From Actinomycetes bacterium (GTDB taxonomy: Bacteria > Actinomycetota > Actinomycetes > Streptosporangiales > Streptosporangiaceae): DNA of 47,484 nucleotides. Numbering within the stretch: the first letter of the stretch is position 1; every line of letters starts with the position of its first letter. The position numbers and the translations under genes were made by a program. The stretch is taken from the NCBI GenBank assembly GCA_025964575.1, contig JAOPYO010000480.1, positions 1 through 47,484 of the forward strand. The letters are read 5' to 3'. The notes beneath the pieces were generated by a model. The model was not told where the DNA came from. It did no database searches and saw only the letters and a program-made list of their open reading frames with translations. This document shows, piece after piece, positions 17,213 to 24,097 of the stretch.

Positions 17213-17333
17213 GATGCCCCCACCTCCCGAAAGCATTCGAACAGTTCCGATCGTAGTCAGTCGCCGCACACTTCGGGCAAGCCTCCGCGCCGAGAGGCGT
17301 CAGGCGGCGATGGCCTGGACGACGACCATGCCG

Positions 17334-18359
17334 TCATCTCCACAGCCGCACTGTTTGGTCTTGGCTGCCGGTGGCCAGGGTCTTGCCGTCCGGGCTGAAC
17401 GCCAGCGAGAGAATGTAGCCGGTGTGGCCCGTGAGGGTAGCGAGGAGGTGGCCGGTGGCCATGTCCCAGATCCGGGCCGTGGATTCGCTGGCGGTGGCGA
17501 AGGTTTTGCCCTTGGGGTTGAAGGTCACGAATGGGCCCTCGCCGTGGAGAGTGATGTGGGTAGCGCGGACGTGGTCGGGAGGGCCGGTGGTCACCTGCCA
17601 CAGGCTCACCACATCGGGGCTGCCGGTGGCCAGGGTCTTGCCGTCCGGGCCGAACGCCACCCAGGTCCCCCCGTTCGTCAGCGTCGCGGTCGCAAGGCCG
17701 GTGCCCACGTCCCACACAACGCCGCCGTCGCCGCCACCGGTGGCCAACCTCGTGCCGTCCCGGCTGAAGGCCAGCGAGCCGATGTCGCTGTCGATGTAGC
17801 CGGTGAGGGTTGGGGTGGTCGTCGTCCCTGTTGCCATGTCCCGCAGGCGGAGCATTTTGCGGCCGAGAGCTCCGCCGCTGACCGCCAGGGTCTTGCCGTC
17901 CGGACTGAACACAACCGAGCTGACCTGCTCATCGAAGGTCAAGGTGCGAGTATGTGCGGCGGCATCACCGCCGGCCGTGGGCCAAAGCCGCACGGTCTTG
18001 TCATCGCTGCCGGTGGCCAGGATCTTGCTGTCAGGGCTGAACGTCACCCAGTTGACCTTGGCGGCGTGACCGGTGAGGACGCCGACGGTACGGCCGGAGT
18101 CCACATCCCACAACCGCACAGTGTGATCTTCGCTGCCGGAGGCCAAGGTCTTGCCGTCCGGGCTGAACGCCACCGAGTCGACCCATCCAGCGTGGCCCTG
18201 GAGCACTCGCAATCTGCCGATCCGGCTACCGGTCGATCCGCCGACGACCAGCACAGCGGCCGGGACGACAACGGCAGCCCCGCCCAGGGCGGCAAGCAGG
18301 ACGGTGCGTCTGCGTACCGTCCTCCGCTCGGAATGAACAGGCTGATCCGCAGCATCCAC
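17334..18359 (-). CDS. membrane-anchored WD40 repeat protein
   Basis: About 341 residues: a short basic N-terminus with RRRTVLL followed by one hydrophobic segment (LAALGGAAVVVPAAVLVVGG), then a beta-propeller of about seven WD40 repeats. Typical repeats read VAFSPDGKTLASGSEDHTVR and LAFSPDGKTLATGSQDQTVR, each with the HTVRLW or QTVRLW closing strand. Propellers are protein-interaction platforms; partners are unknown. Similar anchored propellers form the C-terminal half of some actinobacterial Ser/Thr kinases, but no kinase domain is present here. The start is uncertain: GTG at 18359 has GGGAAGG upstream and gives a normal anchor, while ATG at 18395 or a start near 18530 would only add unmatched sequence. 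The twin Arg could mean Tat export. Confidence 0.85.
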   Translation of the reverse strand: MDAADQPVHSERRTVRRRTVLLAALGGAAVVVPAAVLVVGGSTGSRIGRLRVLQGHAGWVDSVAFSPDGKTLASGSEDHTVRLWDVDSGRTVGVLTGHAAKVNWVTFSPDSKILATGSDDKTVRLWPTAGGDAAAHTRTLTFDEQVSSVVFSPDGKTLAVSGGALGRKMLRLRDMATGTTTTPTLTGYIDSDIGSLAFSRDGTRLATGGGDGGVVWDVGTGLATATLTNGGTWVAFGPDGKTLATGSPDVVSLWQVTTGPPDHVRATHITLHGEGPFVTFNPKGKTFATASESTARIWDMATGHLLATLTGHTGYILSLAFSPDGKTLATGSQDQTVRLWR

Positions 18360-18633
18360 GCCCTCGACCTTCCCTCCGCCCCTCCACATCGCCATGGAGG
18401 CGCAAGCCCAACCACGCGGGATGACCTCCCGGCCAGTCACCCCGTGCGGTGAGATGCTCGCCGCACCCGAATTGTTCGCGGCATCCGCAGTGCAGCCAAG
18501 GGCGGTAAGAGCTCGTGGCAGGGGACGCACGCGGGCGCAGAGGTGATGGACGCATAACTCACAGTGTGGGCACTGCGACCCCTCACGTCATGAGCATGGG
18601 GGTACTCAAACTTCGTCACGGCGTTCCGCCATG

Positions 18634-19788
18634 TCACCCCTTGTAGTTGAAAATCTGGCGGAGCGTGTGTTCGACACGGACCAGGTCCTTCTGGTCGGCC
18701 ATGACCTGATCGATGTCCTTGTAAGCCGAGGGGTGTTCGTCGACGAGGTCGTTGGCACGGCCGGAGTTCCATGTGCGGTCCCCCATGACTTCGGTCAGCG
18801 ACTCGGCGGTGAGGTCGCGGCGGGCCTGGGAGCGGGACATGCGGCGGCCGGCCCCGTGGCTGCAGGAGTCGTACGAGGCCGCGGAGCCGAGCCCGGACAC
18901 GATGTAGGAGCGGGTGCCCATCGACCCGGGGATTACCCCGAGGTCACCGGCAGCGGCCTTGATGGCGCCCTTCCTGGTCACCCACATGTCCTGGCTGTGG
19001 TGGTGTTCCTGCTGCGTGAAGTTGTGGTGACAGTTGATCGTGCGTACGGTCTCGCCGGTCCCGGCGACCTGCAGGAGCGACGCGACGATCTGGGTGTTCA
19101 TTGCGGCGCGGGACGCCATGGCGTAGGCCTGGGCCCAGAGCATGTCCCGGATGTAGGCGGTGAACTCCGGGGTGCCCTGGACGAGGTAAGCCAGGTCCGG
19201 GTCGTCCAAGGCGATGAAGTACTGCTTCATCAGCTTCTTCGCCGTTTCGATGTGCTTCTTCGCGAGCTGGTTGCCGATCCCTCGCGATCCGGAGTGCAGG
19301 ACGGCCCACACCCGGTCCCTCTCGTCCAGGCACACCTCCACGAAGTGGTTGCCGGACCCGAGCGTCCCGAATTGGGTGAGGACGGTCCGTTCCTGCTTGC
19401 CGGTCAGCTCCGTGTGCGGCTTGCCGAGCCCGGCCATCGCGCTGTCCGTGGTCGGGTCGTCGTGGCCTTGGCCGACGCCGGCGGGGATGCGCTGCTCGAC
19501 CAGCGGCATGAGCGCGGCGAGGGAGTCGGGCAGGTCCGCGGCGGTCAGGGTCGTCTCGGTGGCGACCATCCCGCACCCGATGTCCACCCCGACCGCGGCG
19601 GGGATGATGGCGCCCTTGGTGGGGATGACGGAGCCAACCGTGGCTCCCATCCCGACATGAGCATCCGGCATGAGGGCGACGTGCCCGGCGATGAACGGCA
19701 GCTTGGCCGCCCGGGCGGCCTGATCGATGGTGCCCGGCTCGATGTCAGAAGCCCAGGACAACAGGCGGGGCGCCACTTCGATCGGCAT
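18634..19788 (-). CDS. rtcB: RtcB-family RNA ligase
   Basis: A 384-residue RNA-splicing/repair ligase that joins 2',3'-cyclic phosphate (or 3'-phosphate) and 5'-hydroxyl RNA ends using GTP and Mn2+. Conserved metal ligands are visible: Asp-x-x-x-Cys in GVDIGCGM, His in GSGNHFVE, His in VLHSGSRGIGNQLA, and the INCHHNFTQQEHH run. SHGAGRRMSR near the C-terminus carries the GMP-accepting His. Length is close to the E. coli enzyme (408). ATG at 19788 is fixed by CTGAGGAGAATC upstream. It stands alone: no rtcA cyclase, rtcR regulator or archease gene is beside it. Confidence 0.95.
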   Translation of the reverse strand: MPIEVAPRLLSWASDIEPGTIDQAARAAKLPFIAGHVALMPDAHVGMGATVGSVIPTKGAIIPAAVGVDIGCGMVATETTLTAADLPDSLAALMPLVEQRIPAGVGQGHDDPTTDSAMAGLGKPHTELTGKQERTVLTQFGTLGSGNHFVEVCLDERDRVWAVLHSGSRGIGNQLAKKHIETAKKLMKQYFIALDDPDLAYLVQGTPEFTAYIRDMLWAQAYAMASRAAMNTQIVASLLQVAGTGETVRTINCHHNFTQQEHHHSQDMWVTRKGAIKAAAGDLGVIPGSMGTRSYIVSGLGSAASYDSCSHGAGRRMSRSQARRDLTAESLTEVMGDRTWNSGRANDLVDEHPSAYKDIDQVMADQKDLVRVEHTLRQIFNYKG

Positions 19789-19828
19789 GATTCTCCTCAG
19801 CTCGATGGTGCAGACGTACAGGGTGATC

Positions 19829-19862
19829 AAAGCGTTCCGCCACGGTAGTTGGCGAGCGCTTT
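19829..19862. terminator. hairpin between dioxygenase and rtcB
   Basis: Interrupted stem (AGCG/CGCT and CGCCA/TGGCG) followed on the plus strand by a T run and on the minus strand by TTT. It sits in the 87-bp gap after the dioxygenase stop at 19876 and before the rtcB start at 19788. It probably ends the dioxygenase transcript. Confidence 0.55.
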
Positions 19863-19875
19863 TTGACCCTTTCGG

Positions 19876-20868
19876 TCACGAAGCTCGCTGGCCGAAGGAG
19901 AAGGGGGCCAGGGAGCCTTCGGGGAGCACCAGTTCGCCGGAGGCGAGGCGATCGCGCAGGTAGGCGAAGCTCTGAGCGGTCTGGGCGAACAGGTGCTCGC
20001 CCGCGACCAGGCCGGCGCGGGCGGGACGGCCGGGAGTGACGAACCTGGCCAGCGGAGCGACCGGGGTGTCGTAGTCCACGCTGAAGAACAGCGGGAAGGC
20101 GTAGCGCTCCTGCTTGACCTTACGGACCCGGTGCGTGGTGGCCACGAACTCACCGTTGGTCCACAGCTCCAGCATGTCGCCGATGTTGACCACGAAGGCG
20201 TCGCCGCGCGGCGGAACGTCGATCCACTCGCCCGCGCCGTTCAGCACCTCCAGACCGGGGCTGGTCGGACGGAGCAGCGTGAAGCATTCGTAGTCGGTGT
20301 GCGCGCCGATCCCGATCCGGTCCTCGGCATCCACATCGAACGGGTAGTGGATCAGCCGCAGCTGGCTGGGCGGCTTGGTCAGATGCCGGGCGAACACCTC
20401 GGGCTGCTCGCCGAGCGCCAGCGCGAACGCAGCGAACAGCTCCCACCCGAACCCCATCACCGCCGTGTAGTAGGCGGTCACCGCCTCCCGGAAGCCGGGC
20501 AGGTCCGGCCATTGGTTGGGGCCGAGCATCGGGTTGCCGGCCAGAAAGTCCGGATCATCGGCGGGCAGGTCGAGCCCCAGGTCGTAGGCCTCCTTGCGGT
20601 CCACGGCCCCGCCTGCGAAGCCCTCCTCCCCCTCGGGCACATAACCGCGGTGGTCGCTGGACCGGCCGATCCAGACCCGCATCTTCTCCTCATGCGGCAG
20701 ATCGAAGAACTCGCGGGTCACCGCCAGCAGGTCGTCGAAGAGCCGCGGCTCCAAGCCGTGCCCGGAGACGTACATGAAACCGACCTCGCGGGCGGCCCGC
20801 CCGAGCGCGGCGGCGACCTCATCGACGGGACCGGACACGTCGACGACGGGGACCTCGGTGAACGTCAT
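19876..20868 (-). CDS. 2-oxoglutarate/Fe(II)-type dioxygenase, isopenicillin N synthase family
   Basis: A 330-residue non-haem iron oxygenase. The N-terminal DIOX_N region includes VGFMYVSGHGLEPRLFDDL and FFDLPHEEKMR. The jelly-roll core has the Fe ligands HxD in GIGAHTDYECFTLL and a distal His in TTHRVRKV, followed by the co-substrate-type Arg in RYAFPLFFSVD. Family members hydroxylate, desaturate or cyclise small molecules with 2-oxoglutarate or, for IPNS, the substrate itself; the substrate here is unknown. ATG at 20868 shares one base with the upstream stop (TGATG), so translation is coupled to the upstream beta-rich protein. GGAGAGGG supplies the ribosome site. Confidence 0.9.
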   Translation of the reverse strand: MTFTEVPVVDVSGPVDEVAAALGRAAREVGFMYVSGHGLEPRLFDDLLAVTREFFDLPHEEKMRVWIGRSSDHRGYVPEGEEGFAGGAVDRKEAYDLGLDLPADDPDFLAGNPMLGPNQWPDLPGFREAVTAYYTAVMGFGWELFAAFALALGEQPEVFARHLTKPPSQLRLIHYPFDVDAEDRIGIGAHTDYECFTLLRPTSPGLEVLNGAGEWIDVPPRGDAFVVNIGDMLELWTNGEFVATTHRVRKVKQERYAFPLFFSVDYDTPVAPLARFVTPGRPARAGLVAGEHLFAQTAQSFAYLRDRLASGELVLPEGSLAPFSFGQRAS

Positions 20869-21452
20869 CACAAACCCTCTCCTTCGGTGTACGAAACCTG
20901 CCACCCGCCGGCTTCCAGCGGGTGGCGCTCGCCGACCAGCTCCGGGCGGCTCGACCAGCCGACCACCCAGCCGTCGCCGTCAAGGCGTCCGATCGATATC
21001 TCCGGCCCACTCGTGGCGTACGCGATGTACGATCCGGCGCGCACGAGCAGCGCCTCCGCTCCCGGGCGGGTGAGGAGTTTCGCCCCGGACGGCCCGACGG
21101 AACCGGGCTCACGGCGCCAGTGCTCGATATAGGAGACCTCGACGCCGTCTTCGACCAGCACGTCGCCGGCGAAGGCCAGCCGCCCGCGGTCGCCGTACGG
21201 ACCAGGCGGGCCCAGGTCGATCCGGCGGCACCATTCGAAGACGCCGTCGGTCAGGACGAGTTCTCCCGCGAAACCCTCCAGCGGAGCGGCACCTTGTCCC
21301 CCATGCCCCTCGCGCTCCGCATGAGGGAGCCGAAGGTCCGCGTAGAGCGTCGGCCCCTGCACCCACAGCACAGTGGTGGTGGTGTCGCGGCTGCCGTCCG
21401 GCCAGGCGAGCAGCGACCGCCGCCACACCCCGGGTAGATCATGCAACGTCAC
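20868..21452 (-). CDS. predicted beta-barrel protein coupled to the dioxygenase
   Basis: A 194-residue soluble protein of unassigned function. It has many short beta strands and Trp residues in a pattern suggestive of a lipocalin/calycin-like barrel: PGVWRRSLLAWPDG at the start, VLWVQGPTLYADLRLP, a strand with FEWCRRIDL, VSYIEHWRRE and a closing WQVSYTEG. No catalytic motif is visible. GTG at 21452 is chosen because the conserved-looking HDLPGVWRR block follows at once and CGGAGGG lies upstream; an earlier in-frame start adds unstructured sequence. The stop overlaps the dioxygenase start, so the two probably work on the same small molecule, for example as a ligand binder or partner. Confidence 0.7.
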   Translation of the reverse strand: MTLHDLPGVWRRSLLAWPDGSRDTTTTVLWVQGPTLYADLRLPHAEREGHGGQGAAPLEGFAGELVLTDGVFEWCRRIDLGPPGPYGDRGRLAFAGDVLVEDGVEVSYIEHWRREPGSVGPSGAKLLTRPGAEALLVRAGSYIAYATSGPEISIGRLDGDGWVVGWSSRPELVGERHPLEAGGWQVSYTEGEGL

Positions 21453-21755
21453 GGTCAACGCGGCCCTCCGAGAGCTCAGGTTCGGCTCTCCCGGGCTTTT
21501 GTCCCGCCGTGGAACGAAGCTGTACGGCCCCGCCTGTGCCTCTCGGACCAGTCCCGTGGACACGGCGGAACCCTAGGCACGCCCTGCACTCTTGCAGGTC
21601 CTCTTCAGCACACCCCCCGACCATGACAGCGCAAGTTCGCGGAGGTTACGGATGGGCTACATGATCCTCACTCAGGTCCGGCCCACCGCGCGGCAACCCT
21701 GCGCCCTTCCGAGTCGGACAGGTCGCGGGACTTCGTCCGCTCAGCATCGAGGCGC
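21453..21755. other. intergenic stretch without recognised gene
   Basis: About 300 bases between the start of the beta-barrel gene and the end of the enoyl-CoA hydratase gene. No convincing reading frame, hairpin terminator or RNA gene was seen. It must hold the promoter for the beta-barrel/dioxygenase pair, but no clear -35/-10 pair could be chosen. Confidence 0.4.
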
Positions 21756-22637
21756 TTAGATGTTCTCGGGGCGAGTGGGCCAGGCGGGGACCTCGGAAGG
21801 GAGGTCCTTGCTCACCAGCATGGGGAAGGAGGCGTCGCGCTTCTCCAGGAACGAGGTGACGCCCTCAGCGGCGTCTGAGGAGGCCCCCATGGCCACCATC
21901 AGGTGGGAGTCCGCGGCGTGCGCCTCCCACGGCGAGGCGGCCGACAGGCCTGACCACATCAGCCGCCGAATCGCCGCGACGGAGACCGCCGAGGTCGATG
22001 AGGCGATCTCCTCGCCCAGGGCGTACGCCGCGGGAAGCAGTTCCGAGGCGGGCAGCACCCGAGAGACCAGCCCACCGGCAAGCGCCTCCGCCGCAGGGAA
22101 GATCCGACCGGTGACCGCCCACTCCATGGCCTGCGAGATGCCGACCAGGCGCGGCAGGAACCAGGACGAGGCGGCCTCGGTGACAATGCCGCGCCGCGCG
22201 AAGACGAACCCGAACTTGGCCCCCTCCGCGGCCAGCCGGATGTCCATCGGCAACGTCATCGTGACACCGACGCCGACCGCCGCGCCATTGAAGGCGCCGA
22301 TGACCGGCTTGAGGCAACGTGCGATACGCAGCGCGACCGTGCCCCCGCCGTCCCGCGGGGTACCGTCGGCCAGCAGGTCCGCACCGCCGAACATGTCATC
22401 CGAGACGGACTTGTCGAAGGTCGCGCCACCGGTGGACAGGTCGGCGCCCGCGCAAAACGCGCGCCCGGCACCGGTCACCACCACAGCCCGCACGGAGTCG
22501 TCGGCGTCGATCCGGTCGAACGCATCGAGCATCTCGTTGCGCATCGTGAAGGTGTAGGCGTTCAGCTGGTCCGGGCGATCCAGGATGATCGTCGCGATCC
22601 CGTCGGCGACCTCGTAGCGGATCTGGCTGTATGACAC
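21756..22637 (-). CDS. enoyl-CoA hydratase/isomerase (crotonase) family protein
   Basis: A 293-residue crotonase-fold enzyme acting on acyl-CoA thioesters. The N-terminus has the usual ATIILDRPDQLNAYT. The first oxyanion-hole block is VTGAGRAFCAGADLS, and the second reads PVIGAFNGAAVGVGVTM. A Glu in GIVTEAASSWFLPRLVG sits in the second catalytic-Glu region. The sequence suits hydratase or isomerase activity on a short or medium chain acyl-CoA; the precise substrate is unknown. GTG at 22637 has AAGGGGG a few bases upstream. It is single, with no other fatty-acid genes beside it, and follows the PotD-like lipoprotein gene on the same strand by 27 bp, so the two may be co-transcribed. Confidence 0.92.
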   Translation of the reverse strand: MSYSQIRYEVADGIATIILDRPDQLNAYTFTMRNEMLDAFDRIDADDSVRAVVVTGAGRAFCAGADLSTGGATFDKSVSDDMFGGADLLADGTPRDGGGTVALRIARCLKPVIGAFNGAAVGVGVTMTLPMDIRLAAEGAKFGFVFARRGIVTEAASSWFLPRLVGISQAMEWAVTGRIFPAAEALAGGLVSRVLPASELLPAAYALGEEIASSTSAVSVAAIRRLMWSGLSAASPWEAHAADSHLMVAMGASSDAAEGVTSFLEKRDASFPMLVSKDLPSEVPAWPTRPENI

Positions 22638-22664
22638 GTGGAGCCCCCTTTTAACTGTCGTCTT

Positions 22665-23927
22665 TCAGCCCTTGATCTTGGTCCATGCCTGGGCCCAGCG
22701 GGAGTAGTCGACGCAGGTGGCCCCGCGGGAGTCGCCACAATCTGCCACCGGGGTCTTCCAGAACGCCAAGCGCCGGTAGAAGTCCGCGTCGCCGACGTGG
22801 TAGCCGGAGCAGAACCCCTTGGCCGTGTAGCGGCAGGCCTTGGGGTTGGCGGGCGCCTCACCGAACCATTGGGCGACTTGCGACTGCACTTTGGGGGTGG
22901 TGATCCAGTTCATCCACTTGTACATGCAGTTCGGGTGCTGGGCCTGGGCGGAGATCATCCATGTGTCGGACCAACCCGTGGCGCCCTCCGCCGGGATCGT
23001 CGTGGCGACCGGGACCTTCTCGCCATTGGCCACGTTGGCGGTCACCTGCCAGGCGGTGCCCGCGTAGCTGTCTCCGGACTTGAACGACTGGATTTCGTCG
23101 AGGTAGTTGGCCCAGTACTTAATGACGTTCGGCCGCTGCTGCTTGAACAGGGCCACGGCCGCGTCGAACTGCTTCTGGCTCAGCTCGTAGACGTCGGTGA
23201 TGCCCAGGTCGGGCCGGTGAGTCTTGAGATACAGCGCGGCGTCGGCGAGATGGATCGGCGAGTCGTAGTCCGCCACGTGGTCGGCGGCCGGGGAGCTCTT
23301 GTCCCATACGACGCTCCATGACGTCGGCCGTTGCTGAAACTTGTCGGTGCGATACATCAGCATGTTCGCGCCGTAGCCGTGCGGTACGCCGTACATCTGC
23401 TTCTTGACGGAGTTGTACGGCTGGTTCTTGAGATAATCGGCGATGTCACGGTAGTTGCTGAGCAGGCCGGTATTGACCGGCTCTACGGTCCCACCGTAGA
23501 TCAGCCGCAGACTGGCATCGCCGGAGGCGGAGACCCCGTCGTATTGGCCGGTCTTCATGAGGGCGACCATCGAGTCGGAGGTGTCGGCCACCTTCGCGGT
23601 GACCTTGCAGCCGGTGGACTTCATGAAGGGAGTGACCCAATCGACGGTCTTGTCACTCGCGCCCTTCTCGGCATACCCGGCCCAGACGATGAGGTTGAGC
23701 TGACCCTCCGACGCGCTGATGTTCTGTTGCATGGGAACGGGCTGCGCGAAGGCCTGCTGCCCCGACCCCGACCCAGAGCCGCTGCAGGCGCTGAGCATCG
23801 CGGCCGCGATGACCGCGACGGCCGCGAGCCGCCCTCCCCGGGGGCGGCCCAGCGGGACGCGGCCGCCGAGCGGCAGTAGGCGTCCGTGTGCGGGCAGCGT
23901 TCCCTTGCGCGGGCTCTCATGGATCAC
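22665..23927 (-). CDS. extracellular solute-binding lipoprotein (spermidine/putrescine PotD-like)
   Basis: A 420-residue lipoprotein of the bacterial extracellular solute-binding type, closest to PotD-like polyamine-binding proteins (LIVWAGYAEKG, QYDGVSASGDASLRLIYGG, YGVPHGYGANMLMYRTDKF, MYKWMNWITTPKVQ). The lipobox is MLSAC after a hydrophobic run near residue 45. Four Cys in the C-terminal part (CRYTAKGFC, DCGDSRGATC) could form disulphides outside the cell. Its normal partners, an ATPase and two permeases, are absent, so it must use a transporter encoded elsewhere or act as a sensor or scavenger. The GTG start at 23927 lacks a clear ribosome site and is uncertain. Confidence 0.85.
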   Translation of the reverse strand: MIHESPRKGTLPAHGRLLPLGGRVPLGRPRGGRLAAVAVIAAAMLSACSGSGSGSGQQAFAQPVPMQQNISASEGQLNLIVWAGYAEKGASDKTVDWVTPFMKSTGCKVTAKVADTSDSMVALMKTGQYDGVSASGDASLRLIYGGTVEPVNTGLLSNYRDIADYLKNQPYNSVKKQMYGVPHGYGANMLMYRTDKFQQRPTSWSVVWDKSSPAADHVADYDSPIHLADAALYLKTHRPDLGITDVYELSQKQFDAAVALFKQQRPNVIKYWANYLDEIQSFKSGDSYAGTAWQVTANVANGEKVPVATTIPAEGATGWSDTWMISAQAQHPNCMYKWMNWITTPKVQSQVAQWFGEAPANPKACRYTAKGFCSGYHVGDADFYRRLAFWKTPVADCGDSRGATCVDYSRWAQAWTKIKG

Positions 23928-23970
23928 GTTGGCGAAGTTTAGGGGCCAAATGTGTTCGTCATCGACTTCA

Positions 23971-23982
23971 AATCATGTGATT
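23971..23982. promoter_or_regulatory. short dyad in divergent control region
   Basis: AATCA-TG-TGATT lies in an AT-rich patch of the 170-bp gap between the divergent PotD-like and conservon kinase genes. It is a possible regulator site for either transcript; nothing identifies the regulator. Confidence 0.3.
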
Positions 23983-24097
23983 CTGATATCTGCCCATATC
24001 GCATGAGCAGGGACTGTTACCCGTAGTAGGCTTCCGTGTCGTTCAGTGGTAGCCATCCATCGACAATCCTGTCGCAGTGCGCTCAAGGGGCCGTGGA

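Noticed and set aside
18631..19848. Plus-strand frame opposite rtcB
   Set aside because: It is antisense to an unambiguous RtcB protein with all active-site residues.
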